The notes under the pieces are model-generated. The model ran no database searches. It was not told the DNA's origin and was given only the letters and a program-made list of their open reading frames with translations. From Pachypanchax playfairii (Eukaryota > Chordata > Actinopteri > Cyprinodontiformes > Aplocheilidae): a DNA stretch of 64,000 bases. The stretch is from the NCBI GenBank assembly GCA_006937955.1, contig SSNP01000010.1, positions 6,386,610 through 6,450,609 of the forward strand. Reading direction: 5' to 3'. Of the stretch, positions 47,901 through 60,600 are shown piece by piece; the first letter of the stretch is position 1; each line of letters starts with the position of its first letter. The translations under genes and the position numbers were made by a program.

Positions 47901-49016
47901 CAGCGTTTCAGCTTCCTCTAAATGTTACACCGTAGTTCCTTACAAAAGCAAATTTTGTGGAAACTTTTTTTGGAAATTTTCCGATCATGTGTTTACAAAT
48001 TAATCAAAATATCAGATTTGTTCTTTTTATAAGAAAACTGAGAGAAATCTGCTGCAGAAATACTGAAAGAAATATTTTTTTCCCGAAAATCACCTTCTAC
48101 TGTTGATTATTTAAAAAATATTTAAAGCAACAACTAAAACAAACCTCCCTGAAGATGTAGAATTTATCTCTTATTTGTTTCTTTGCATCAGCAGAGCGTT
48201 TTTATCCAGTTCTTGTTATTGAGCAGATTTTTAACATCATTCGCCTTTAATTGAATTTATTTGATGCTGCAGGAGAGCAGCTGCAGATCAATCAGCCCAA
48301 GGTGTATGACTGTGATGTCCCGGAGTCTTTAATGTCCCTGGTACCTGCGCTGGCTGACCTCTGCAACAAAAAGCATCTGTACAGGGAACTTTCTCCTCAT
48401 GTCAGAACGATATCCAACCGCAGCGTAACTCTGACCTCGATGGACGGCACCGACTTCATCAGCTTCGCCAAAGGAGCCTCATTTGATGATGGTAAACCTT
48501 TAAACATATAGTAGTTTTTATAAGTTCAGCTGAGTTTCATCCAAATATTCTTTCAACTTGAATCACTTTTCAGAATTTCATATTTTTCTAGTTTTACTGT
48601 AGTAAAGTCCAACCGTGGTCTCGTTTGTTCTCTCTGCTCCATCAGACCTGTATCATGCGTGGGTGGCCCCCACCCTCCAGTCAGACCTCCTGGTTCAGTT
48701 CTGGGTTCGATCCACAGGGATCCTCCCCTCCAACTGCTCTCTGGGCTGGAAGGTTCTGGACATTAAGCTCATCAACCCGGGGCAGACGTTCACCTTTAAG
48801 GCCACCCAGGACCACTCCAAGTGGGCAGTCAGCCCCAAAGCGGTGAGGCAGGGAACGAGGGGAGGCTGGGTGTGTGTGGGGGACATAAACAGGGACAAGG
48901 CGGAGGAGAGGCGCGGTGGTGGAACAGTGTGTCTGCAGGATCCGGTAGTCTGGAAGGCATACCGGACAGCAGCCCTGCAGTGTGAGGCCTGCGGAGGAGG
49001 AACGATCAAATGTTGA
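44988..49016 (+). CDS. dnase2: Deoxyribonuclease II (acid, lysosomal)
   Basis: Six coding exons: 44988-45085, 45201-45372, 46722-46815, 46906-47070, 48273-48491, 48646-49016; predicted 372 aa (human DNASE2 is about 360). A signal peptide (MFVLLSLLAACVPAGG) is followed by the family blocks DWFYLYKLPK, YILYNDQIPP, GHTKGMVLLD, GFWLVHSTPHFPP, SITL-like SVTLTS, GILPSNCS, the catalytic DHSKW, and GDINRDKAEERRGGGTVC. The His of DHSKW matches the active-site His of human DNASE2. The enzyme degrades DNA at low pH without metal ions in lysosomes. Compared with human, the Cys after HSKW is Ala and about seven extra residues lie between HSKW and the WVCVGD block. Dnase2 rather than dnase2b is my preference, not proven. 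Confidence 0.92.
46055..46210. repeat. Imperfect inverted repeat (hairpin) in a dnase2 intron
   Basis: The left arm 46055-46120 and right arm 46158-46210 pair over about 50 bp, both containing CCGACATGTTTCGGCTG. The left arm has two extra six-base insertions relative to the right. The loop is about 37 bp. It may be a fossil of an inverted-repeat element. Confidence 0.8.
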
Positions 49017-51654
49017 GTCCCTGCAGGAAGCAGAAGAACCAGCCAGACTATGGAACACTGAAATACTGGGTACACGGTTATATGTGAAACATTTAGAACA
49101 TGCTATTAGTTTACAACATAATTATTTAGGTATTTAAAACATCTGCTGACTATTTCTACAAGTTCGTATCAGTTACACAAGTTAAAGCTTTTCAGTGGGA
49201 GTTTGTGATAAGAAGGACCAGATACTGGATTTAAGTACCTCAGTGATTTAATTGAAGCTACTCGGGTAAACGTACACTGTAAGAAAACAAACTGCTTCTT
49301 AAAGGCACCAGCTTGTTCTACATGCTTTGAATACCTTTAAAAATCAAATTCTAATCACAAAAATGATCATTCAATAGTGTTTACAAGGTTTTTACTCACT
49401 TATAGAAGATTCTTAAAGGGAAGTTCACGTGGTTTGCAGAACACTCTTGATTAAAGGCTCTTAACCTTTTAATGAAATAGAACAAGTTATATGTGCAATA
49501 TTTACATGCACAAGTCCTGATTTTTATACTTGAATCTCTTTATGAAAAACAAGCACATCTGTGAGTGGGTGACTCATCTCAAACCCTTTTTTAACATGGG
49601 CAAATGTGCATTTAACTAAACAGTTAAACCTGCTGTGTATCGAGTGCAACTGAACACAAAGTCTTTACAAAAACTCTGTAAGGTGTGGCTCTGGAATGTT
49701 GCTTAAATTAATTAGCTTGAAAAGACAATAAACTGCACAATTAATTCACATGTATCTGTTTTAGTTTTTTATTGTCCCGTTAAAGTCCAAATGAATCAAA
49801 ATCACAAGCTTGAAGTTCTGCTTCTGTATTTTAAACCAAAACAAGTCTGATCCACATCTTGTTCCATCTGACAGGAAACTGGGAATCAAATTCTGTTTAT
49901 TTTATATCTATTTTTTACTATGAAACATCAGTCACATCTGTAAAGTTGGACTTGAAATTGCACAAAAGTGATTCATTCTTCTGCCTCAGATCTTCTCACA
50001 GAGAATGTTGGTTGAAAGATGGATTTTATTGACAGTTTACTTATTTAAACACTCGGCACTCTGGGAGATTCAACACAAACAGACAAGATAAATTAAAGAC
50101 CACCAACATTCATGTGGGAGCAAAGCTTTAATACTCTTTATCTTTGAGTTATTACCTGAAATGAGTTCATCTCTGCAGCGTTTTCTCACACTTTTTATTT
50201 GCTTTAGATTCCTTTTGTTTTGCGTTTCCACAGACACACATTCACTCTGACCTTGACTTTGCTGAGAGATAAAAGATGCTGGCTGTCTTGAGTTTGAATC
50301 AAAGGATGACTGCAGCGTGTGTGAGCTGTCACTGATTTACAATAAATTCACCTTGATTTGAAATAGTGTTCTCTCCTCACACGGACACATTTCATTGTTT
50401 TTATGGAATAAAATATAGAGTTATAGCACATCATCCAAAAGCAACAACATTCATATAAAATTAAGTTTATTTCCATAAAATAGGACATCCTGTATGTAGT
50501 GCATAAATCAATCTGCTGTGAAACTGCACAACACTAGAGGAGGCTGCATCCCCTCCATGTGCTCAGTGAATTCTAATGAGAGGAGAGCACCTGGTAGAAA
50601 AAGGCACTAAAACAGTCAGTAGAACAGCATTATGCTGACACGTCATCTCATATTACCCAGAATCCTCTCCCTGGCCCCACAACCTCAGTGCTTCGACCAA
50701 TCAGGAAGCCTCATCAGCACTGAGAAGGAATCATGGCGACCAGAGGTCACTAGACTCATTTAATAGTTCAAGTTTTTAATTTTACACTGAAGTCATTTGA
50801 AACATAAAAACGAGAGCGAAGCTTTGCACTCTGAGCAGCAGCGTTCTTGCTGAGCTGCTTCAGAATCTGGATCAATTAACCAGCTTTTCTCAGCTGAGAT
50901 GGTCAGATCTGGAAACTCGTGTCAGACCTCTTGAAAATGCACTGATAATCTAAAGCAAAGCCACGTGCTTTTAAAGTGCTTGAAGTTATTTTTTTAAAGC
51001 TGCAACAGCTAGTTTTTGTCTGCTCGATTTCAGAGAAGCTTTAATGCAAGTCACGTTCTTTTTGCAGTAATTAATGCAGCTTTTTGCTTATGCTGAAACA
51101 GGAAACTTGATTCACATCGTGTGGAAGATTTCAGGTTTCAGGTAGATTTTTTTGCCCTTGGTAAATCAGTTGTGAGACAGAGACTCGGGGCTCTTTGGCA
51201 GTGTGTTAACATCATACAGATGTTTCCATAAATACATAGAAAACATGTGGATGTCTCATTAACATGCTTCAGTGTTTTGCTACACTTGTACAACTGTGCT
51301 TACAAATCCTGCTGAGATCGAGTGAAAGGGAAGCAACCAGGGCAACGACCTGAGAACCAGCACCAGAACCACTCAGGTAACATCTGCCAGTGCTTTCTCT
51401 GCATATTTTGAAGGAAATGTGAAAGCTGATGCTCTTCCCCAGCAGCAGGTGGCTCTGATGAACACGACAGCGTCACGCCTTTCTGCATGAATTAGTTCAT
51501 GAAAATATGAGCAGACTTGTTCTTGGTGTTTTTGGCAGAACAGACTTGGTAGGAGCATGAAAAAAAAGGTCTGTGTTGATGTTGTTTTGCATGAAAAAAT
51601 CCTCCCACGCACACGCACACACACGCACATCCAGAATAAACGATGAAGCTCATG
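49017..51654. other. Convergent 3' spacer of dnase2 and rgl2
   Basis: No coding exon seen. Plus-strand AATAAA at 49727 may end dnase2, and minus-strand AATAAA near 50466 may end rgl2, giving a long rgl2 3' UTR. Short frames at 51300-51630 are in the rgl2 3' region and look non-coding. Confidence 0.45.
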
Positions 51655-54600
51655 TCAAAATAAAGTCCGGACCAGTCTCCTTCCTTTGGCCTTGATTCGA
51701 GGAAAAGTGGCGCTCGTCTCTGTGCTGATTGGCTGTGAGCCAAGTGGGCTGATCCCGCCTTTCCTTCTTAACAGGAAGTCAACACTAGATGATGTCATGG
51801 CGTAGAACACATTTCCTGTTGCAGGGATGACTAGTTCTGCATTAAGAAAAGAGGAAAGACATTTTAAACACCTTAGTTCTAAAAGTTACTGCACAGTGCA
51901 GACAAAAACTGAAAACGTGTGAATATTGTTCACCTGGAGTATGAATAAGTCACAGAGAAGGAAAATCTACTTCCTTTTGTTTTTGTTCTATTTTACAAAC
52001 AAAAGACTAACAGTATAACTGTGAGATACACGTTCTCACTACATGTTTCAGCTTCAAGTGGCAGTTTGTCTGCAGATCTAAGCGTGTGCAGGTTTTATTC
52101 TGCATCTCAGCTGTTCTGATACTGTTCTGACTCAGTCAGCAGGATGTGTCTTGCTACAGTCACCACTTTCCTCACTGTCTCTCCTTTTCATGATTTTAAC
52201 ATAATAACTTCAAAAACAAACTCACACCTGCAAGAAGATAAATGAGCTCATGGTTTAAAATAGTAAATGTTGGGATTTTTTTAAATTCTGATCCATAAAC
52301 AGTGGATATGTATCAAGGACATGAGACAACCCAGTGTGTCAGAGATACAGAAACATTCAAATATCCAGTCTGCAAAAACTTTCACATATTTCACTTACTC
52401 TCAATTAAAAGTTTGTGCATCTTTGGCAAAGAAATCAATTAAAAACAACCATTTAGTTTTAGGCCAAAATCCAAAAAACAAAAATAATTTAACCTTCATT
52501 TGGAAAAAAGATAAAAATGCAGTGATGCAAGAATTCGATCTGTCACACGGGAAACAGCTGTTCTCTATTTACCTTTTCCTTCAGGCAGAAGTTGGATCAG
52601 CTCGTATCTGGACGCCTGTTTGGGGTCCTGATTGTGCTTCTCCAAGGCTGAGCTGATCACAGCGGGGGTCTTATCGTTGCTTGTAACCTGAGTGGGAAGA
52701 GAAGAACAACACTGACAACAGGGCAGCTCGATTTACTCTAATGATAGAGCAGCTCCATTGTATTCTGAGGATCTGATACTGATGACTATCATTATGGGGG
52801 TACAATGTTTCACATCAAATTCAGAGCAGCAGCAGCTTTTTTGTGATTCATGTTTAGTTAAATAGTTTGGTACCAGAATGCTTCGGTAAAGGTTTCCGTC
52901 ATGTAAGTCCATCCTGATCTTGATGATCCGCATGTCGGGTCCCGAACCCTGGACGTTACTTGGGAGGTTGTTGCCGCAGGAGGCTGATCGGCGATGAGAC
53001 TTTGCAGGAGACGATGGAGTCAGAACGGTGCGCGGGGACTCAAAGGTGGGAGGGGACGTGTCAACATCCAGACAGGAAACAGACGGAGATCTCATGTGCT
53101 GCAAAAGAAACAAAAAACAATTTTCAGAATAAGAGAGACATTTAAAATGAAAGTAACTCTGAATACTGCATCTGAGAAATGAACTAATATAAATGCAAAT
53201 GTGACCTATAATAGGAATAATAAGCTGTAGTGAACTACCTTTGTGAGTTTTGAGAAAAAGCTGTCGTTCTCACCAGCCAGGCTGGTCCGCGAGCTACTCA
53301 GACTGGAAACAAGAAAACACACATCAAACACAGCTAATTACAATTAATGTTGCCTTCAATTAACAACAAATATGACTGGATTTCTTTAAATGCGAAAAGC
53401 TTTTGGAAAAAGGACATTTTGACTGATTTAATTGTTTTGTGCTATCAGCGGTCAGAACTTTAAAACAGTTTCCATGTTGGCGAGTTATTTGATTCCTGAC
53501 ATGTTGAGCTCTCGTCAACCGAACCGTATGTGTGAATCAACTAAAAGACTGTAATTATCAGCTCTATTAGTAGATTCCTTCACAGCTACATTAACTAGTA
53601 ATTTGCAAGTTTTGTAAACTTGGAGGACAAACAAGTTTTACTATTCTGTAAAGAAACGACAGACATCAAAGGAAAAAAACATCAGTCATTTCAGTTTATT
53701 ATGAATCCAATAAAAATACAACTTCCAATAATGACTGATGACATCTCACAAACTCTTTGCAGATCATAATATATTTGGACATTTTGAGCCAATCAGAGGA
53801 GCAAACTGTGGGTCTGGGTCGCTGTACCACTGAAACCAACCCAATAAGACCGATCAGCAAGTCTTTATGAACTTGCCAGAGACATCCATCCATGTTTGGT
53901 TCTGTTTACTTACATGCATCAGCCTTCAGGTCGAAACTGAACAGAACTGTCAGCAAATATCCACAAATGTAATGACTGAAGTTAACGCCATGTGACCGGT
54001 CTGTGTGTGCATGAGTGCACTCGGTGTAACTTACTCTTGGTACTGGGTAATGATGACTGTCGGGGTAAGGCCACGAGGACTCGGCTCACCGGGAGCTTCG
54101 ATTTCATTGGACAGTCTGTAACTACATTTAAACATCAGTCAGTCAAACTAAACCAGATACCTGAACTCTAACAGACACATTCTGGTTGTTCTCATTAAAC
54201 TCATGAGTTTATTTTTATTGTAACTTGTACCTCTGCTCCTCAGTTAGTGTAGGTACGCTGTTATACCACTGTAGGAAGGCCTCATCAGCAATGAAAACAC
54301 AGTTTTTGCAGGAAGACTGAAGGAGCCGGATTTGAGCTAAAACCTCAAATTCCTGTAAACCAAGAGATTTATCACCAAAATGTTCCACTTTCATACCTAA
54401 CTTGTTATTATTTGCAGTATTATTTGTTAATTTTACAAGAACCAGCTGGATAACAAACATCTCCAAAGCTGTGAGCACCACTGTGTATTTAACTAATCCC
54501 CATGGCAACACTCACTCTTCTTCTTTTGTCAAAGTTGATGTAGCCATTCTATAAAGAGAGTAACAGGATGTGTCGGGTTAGTCTGACTCCTGCTTAACAG

Positions 54601-57600
54601 ATACTGCAGGGAATGACAGATTTGGGATCTACTTACATCCAGCCTGTCTTTGACTGCCGTGTCCAGCATGGTGAGGTCTGTCAGAAAGATTCCCAGGTAG
54701 GGCACGGTGCCCTGAGCGTTGGACTGTGTGTAAGAAAAGACACGGTTTTCATCACCTGAGGTTTGTATTTGCATCCCAAAGAACTCAGCTGGAGATGAAT
54801 TTCAGAGCCTCTGCCTGCAGCTGATCACACAGAACCAGCTCTCTGTTTCACTCTGCTGCTGAACACACCTGATAACTGCTGATGCACCCTCCTGCTCAGC
54901 ACAATGACTATCATCAATATCTAAAAGCAGCGATTAGAAGCTAAAAAAACTATCCACGAACCATTAAAATGTTCATCATCATAACTTTTTCAGCGAAAAC
55001 CATGAAACCTTTTTAGTTTAACTTTAAAACTAGACCGTTCTCATAAGTTCGTAGAATATTTCAACCCTACTCACAGGTAACAAACTGCACGTACACTGAG
55101 GTAAAACTCATCCTGTTCACACCTCAACAAGCATTAAAATACACCTGAAAGTAAATTCAACATCATTGCTACACACTCTAAACTGAATTTCTGCTCTCCA
55201 GCCTTTTACAGTGCTAAAGACCTTTTTTACAGGGTGTTACATCATCCCGAACATTTCCAAAGTCTCTGCGAAGGCCTGTGGGGGTGAACAGCCCTTCAGG
55301 CGAGAATATTTCATATTCATCCCAGACGTGGGCCGTAAACTTAGTAAAAATGTGTCCTTTTTTTACATCAGAGATTTAGCTTCTGCAAAAAATGATGAGG
55401 TCATTTCAAGTTATTTCTCTCTTACTGGAGCCAAAATGTCTTGTTGATGTGGCCTCAGAGGATTTGACACTCCAGTGAGAATAATTCACATACTTTGAAC
55501 CGTGTGTGTGAACTCAGAGTCAGTGTTCGGGATTTTATAAGGAAAGGAGCTGAACTGTTTCATCCAGCTTAGAGCTGACCTGTTCAACAGTCTCTTATTC
55601 CATGACCCAGTGTTCCAACCAGATTCTTTCAGAACAGAACTTCCACTCAACTTACCCTGTTAGAATGTTTGTTGTTGAGCCTGTTGTCAAGGTTAGCAAA
55701 CTTTGACGTGCCTTCCTGTAAGACAAAAACCAGGGAAAACTTAAAATCATATAATCTGAGATTCATTAGCTGTTTTTTTAGATATAAAAAATTAATCACC
55801 AGATCAGACAAAAACATTTTGGAACTGTGGTCAATTTCCCATTTATTTTACAAACTTTTTTCTAAAATGCATGAAAACATGAGGTGGATATGTGCTGCTG
55901 CAGTCCTAAAAGAAACATGTAAATTCAAAATATACTCATCTGAAACATGCAGTTTAACTTTTGACCACTTAGGGGCAGAAAAAATAATTTTAAACCAGAA
56001 CTTGACACGTTCTAATTATATTATCTATGTTTAGTCTGAATGCAAAATGGCAGAAAATTCACTTGATGAAGTCAGTGCAGCATGACCGAAGAGTAAGAGC
56101 CCAACGATATACTGTATATATTATATATAAATACAAAGACACACACTGCCAAACATTATCCCTGAAAACTAGACGAATAATTCATAGTAATAAATTGTTA
56201 TTACAAAGTCAAATGTCAAGGTTTTTGAATAATTCATTATTTTTAGCCTTTTGTTAAGTTATTTTATCTTCAACTGAGTCTGCGTGCAGGAGACACTTTT
56301 AGAAAAGCTGTCAGATAAAAGAGAGAAAGTAACTGTGTTGAAAAGAAAACTGCCATCAGAAGGTTGTTTTTCTGTCATAGAAGCTCAGAGTGAAGCTTTT
56401 CAAATGAAAATACGTTCTAATAAATCCTTTTGGGATTAAAATCTAATGCTGGAAAATTGATGGTTGGACAACATCATTAAAGAAAAAAGAAAAGAAATGA
56501 ATGTTTTTAGCTGAATGTCTCAAACTGAAGAAAAAAGTCTGATTAGACTGAGTTCATGTTTTTATTTCAGCTTTCAGCAAAGATGAAGATCAAACTCGTG
56601 AAGACGAATTAAAGGAGCAGCAGAGGATGTTTGAGGGAAAAACGCTTTATGTTGCAGGTGAAATTATTGGATGCTAAAGATCAGGATGAGCTACGAACAT
56701 TTACAAAAGATTCACTTTAGTTACGTTAGAATGTGACTGTGATCCAAACTTCATCATTTCCTAAAACTATTGAAACAATTATCAGTACGAACATCTGTGA
56801 GTCCTTGATGTGGATATTTTTGTTTTAAGGAACTAATAGACAGAGCTACAAGCTTATCTACACAGACTTTACTCTGATAATACAAATACAGAGACACACA
56901 TCCTGGGAAAGTGTCTAGCAACTGTTCCCTGTGAGATTTACTTCATTCACTAAACAGTAATTTGCAAAATTCTGCTAATATCAACTAAAGACCCTAAACA
57001 GTGTCTTCTTTTATCAACTAAATGCACCATGATGTCAACCTGTCATCTACTGTACACATTAAAGAGGAGAGGGTTTAAGAAATGAGAACATGTGCAGGAA
57101 AAAAAACCTTTTTTTAGGATAAAAATGACAAAACGAGCAGTAAAAGCGGTCAGTCAGTAAAAATAGACCTGAAACGACTTCATACAAACAAGTTACTGAG
57201 ATCGGACTCTAAAACCTCGACTGAAGTCAGACTGTCACGGAGCTCCGACTGGCAGCTTTCCACATACTACACATGTTTGTTTTATCATCAGACATGAGGT
57301 GAAACAAAACAAACTGCTTATTACGTCACGACCCAAAATAAAAACCCACTCAAATTTCTCACTAAACCGGTCGTCTTCGCGAAGCTTCAGGATTCTCTTC
57401 CCGTCATGAGTTTGTTCTTTATTTCAACATCGACTCACCTCCTTCAGGAGCTCTCGGCTCTGTGAGTAGTTGTCCTTGTCTGAGAATATTTCTGACAGTT
57501 CCTCGTATCTCCTGAGGGCCTCTCTGTGAAGCAGTAAAGTGTGTGTTCAAGGTGATGTAATGTGTCGAGGACATTTTATGTAGGAAGGACAAAAAAAATC

Positions 57601-60600
57601 AGAAAGAAGGAACAAACAATTTGAAACATTCAATAATCGAACAAAATATTTTGAGTTCTTGATTAAAATCTTAAATCAAACATGAATACACAAATATTAT
57701 AATGTTTTAAAAATTTTTAAATGATGCAGTGGTTCATGAGACTTCATAACACAATTTCTGAATGCTGAGATTCTAATCCATAAATAAAGTGACAGACCTG
57801 TCGGTTTCATGCCACGTCCTCCTCAGTCTGTGGATCGGGTTGCTCTGCAGCGCTGAGATGACGGCGTACAGAGAGGAGAAATTCTTCCTGGCTCGACACT
57901 CCTGTTGAGAGAACACAGCTCAATGCAGTCATTTGCATACAATCACATTACAGCAGAGATCACCCGTGTGTGTGTGAGTGTGTGTAGATCTGGCTGGTGT
58001 TAAGTTACACTTCCATTCTGATGTTAGTTGTAGAGTAGGCTGCTAGAGAGCAGAACTCTCAAACACACCAAGAGTCCTGATTTACTCCTGAATTACACCA
58101 ACAAACTGAAAATGTCACCACGGACAGCGGATCTAGATTAACAGGATGTGTATGATATATACCATTAGACTTGAGATTAAGAAGAATCATATAAGTATAA
58201 TTTTCTTAAATCAGAACATGTTTAATTAGAGAATTAACGAGTCCGAGTTGCTCTTCCTTTTTCATTAAAGTGGATGTGCTGGTTTAAAGAGATCTCTTTA
58301 GTCTTCCTGCAAACACTCAGATGCATTAAGTGTTTTTAATTATTGTCTTCTGCACTCTGTTATTGATTGGTGTGGAATTCCTGTAGCATGTCGACCCTGA
58401 TCTGAGAATAGATGAGAGGATTCCTGGAGGTTCTTTTATTAGAGAAAAAGGCCCAGCTGGGATGTTTGAACATTTTAAAAGCCCAAATGATGAACTAACA
58501 ATTATTCTCCTCCATTTTTTTACTTTTATCCTGGTAATATTAAGAGTTTATGGTGTGAAATCATCAGTTCTTATTTAATATGGTGTTTAGTTTTTTTTTC
58601 TGCTGACCTCTGCCACGCTGATCCATTTCTCCAGCAGTCGAACTCTCTGCTGGCTACGCAGCTTCGTCGGCCAAAGGCAGGATGCTAAAACTGCGTTGGC
58701 TAGCTTGTTGAACTGACGTACGGTGGCTCGAACGGACCAACAGACATCTTCTCTCCCCTTCTTGTCCCTCTGAGACCAAAGCGAGCCAAGACAGTGATAC
58801 GGAACTAGACGGACAAACAGCTCCTGAAAAGAGATGAGTGAATAACTTCCTGTTTCCTAAAAGCACTCGGATGAAGTGTGAAGTCCTCCTGTTGGAGTTT
58901 AAGTTCCTGAAGGAGCAGATTTTCTCTTTGTCTTTGCTCCTGTTACATCAAACCAGACTAGTAAAGGAAACATGAACTCAAGCCTTTATAAAAAAGAGAA
59001 ACGAGTGAATCTATTTAAAATAAACTCACGGTTTCTATCTTGGTGAGCTGCTCTGCGATGAGAGAAGCAGAGAATCCCAGGATGTTGGTGGGTTCAAACA
59101 TGGAGGAATCAGGAGAAGGGCTGGAGAAACTGTTCCGATCTGCAACAACACGAGGAGTTCAATCAAATAAACAGATTCATATTATAGAAAAACCTCTTTA
59201 TAGCACTAAAATCTGTTCTTTAGGGAGGATGCACCTTCTGACTGTTATTCTAGTGTGAAATGTTGCTGTAAAGTAAATATAAAAGTGTTTCTGTCATAGC
59301 AGATTAAACCTCAGGAACATCAGAACACAAGACACTGAGAAAGTCTAAAGGATTGAAATATAGAATCATTTTAAGCTTTTAAATCAGGGAACTTTAGGTG
59401 CATTTAATTTTCAAAATTAATGTACTTTTCCAGCACTTTTTTTGTGACTAAGACTAATGAGAAGAACCTGCTCGTTTCAGTACCAGTTAAACTACGAACC
59501 TCTCCGGGCGTCTGGGAGCAGCGATTTCTCACTCAGCTCCTCGGCTGTCCTGAGAAAACGTGCACGGAGGTCAGCTCCAGAGCTGGAGTCCTGAGGGAGG
59601 AGGGGGGCCAGACGCAGCAGGCGGGCCGGATCCCTCAGACTCTTAAAGTCCTCTGGATACTCTGACAGCCACGTGCTGAACACAGTGCACACGGCTCTGC
59701 AGGGACAGAGAGGAAAGAGATGTTAAAGAAGAACAGAGACATGTAGGAGACAGCCTCGACATGTTGAGAGAGATTTTATCATCAAAACTCTTTGTTGCAG
59801 TCTAAGTTTTAATATTTCAAATATTATTCTGGATGTTGCAGAGAGCCAAATAATTAAGAATTTACAGCTGATGCAGCTTAATAGAAGCAGGTGAACATTC
59901 AGCATAAAACTGAAATGGACTCAATACATTCATTTTATTACAGATCAATAACATTTGCAATAAATTTGACAAAGGTTCTACAGAAGGTCCCAATTTGGAG
60001 ATGAGTCAGTAATCCGATGTTGGAAAGGATTTAAGACGAGCCTTTTTATTATTTCCTTTTGTTCCTCAGAAGTTATTATGAGTCAAAACAGAGATAAACA
60101 AGTAAATATTGGTTTTATACTCTGATGGGCCTGAAACATGGGAGCTGCTTACTGACCTCAGTAACCTCATCCTGCCATGCGTCTATCTGAACAATAAATA
60201 ACTGACACGCTTCAGTCTGAAGTAAAAATAACATTCCTTCAATAAGAAAAGCAGGAAAGACAAAGAAGAATTGTGTTTGCTTTTAAACACAGAAACTTCC
60301 ACAAAGATGCAGGCTGATACTCACTTGTTAAAAGACTGTCTGGTCTGGCTCCTCTCGTTCTCTCCGGGCGGGTTCTCTAATCTGTCAACGAAAAAAAAAA
60401 GTTCAAGCAGCAGGAAAAAAGCTTCAGTCAGCATGAAACATCTGCATCTTTTACACTTCTCATAATAAATGCATTTATGTGTTTTGCAAGAGGATTTTTT
60501 TTAAGCACAGGTGTTGTTGTGTTAAATGTGCCCAAACATTTGACTATTTTGCTTCACATCTTTGGAAACTTATCAGACAAGTTTAAAACTGAGTAAAAAG

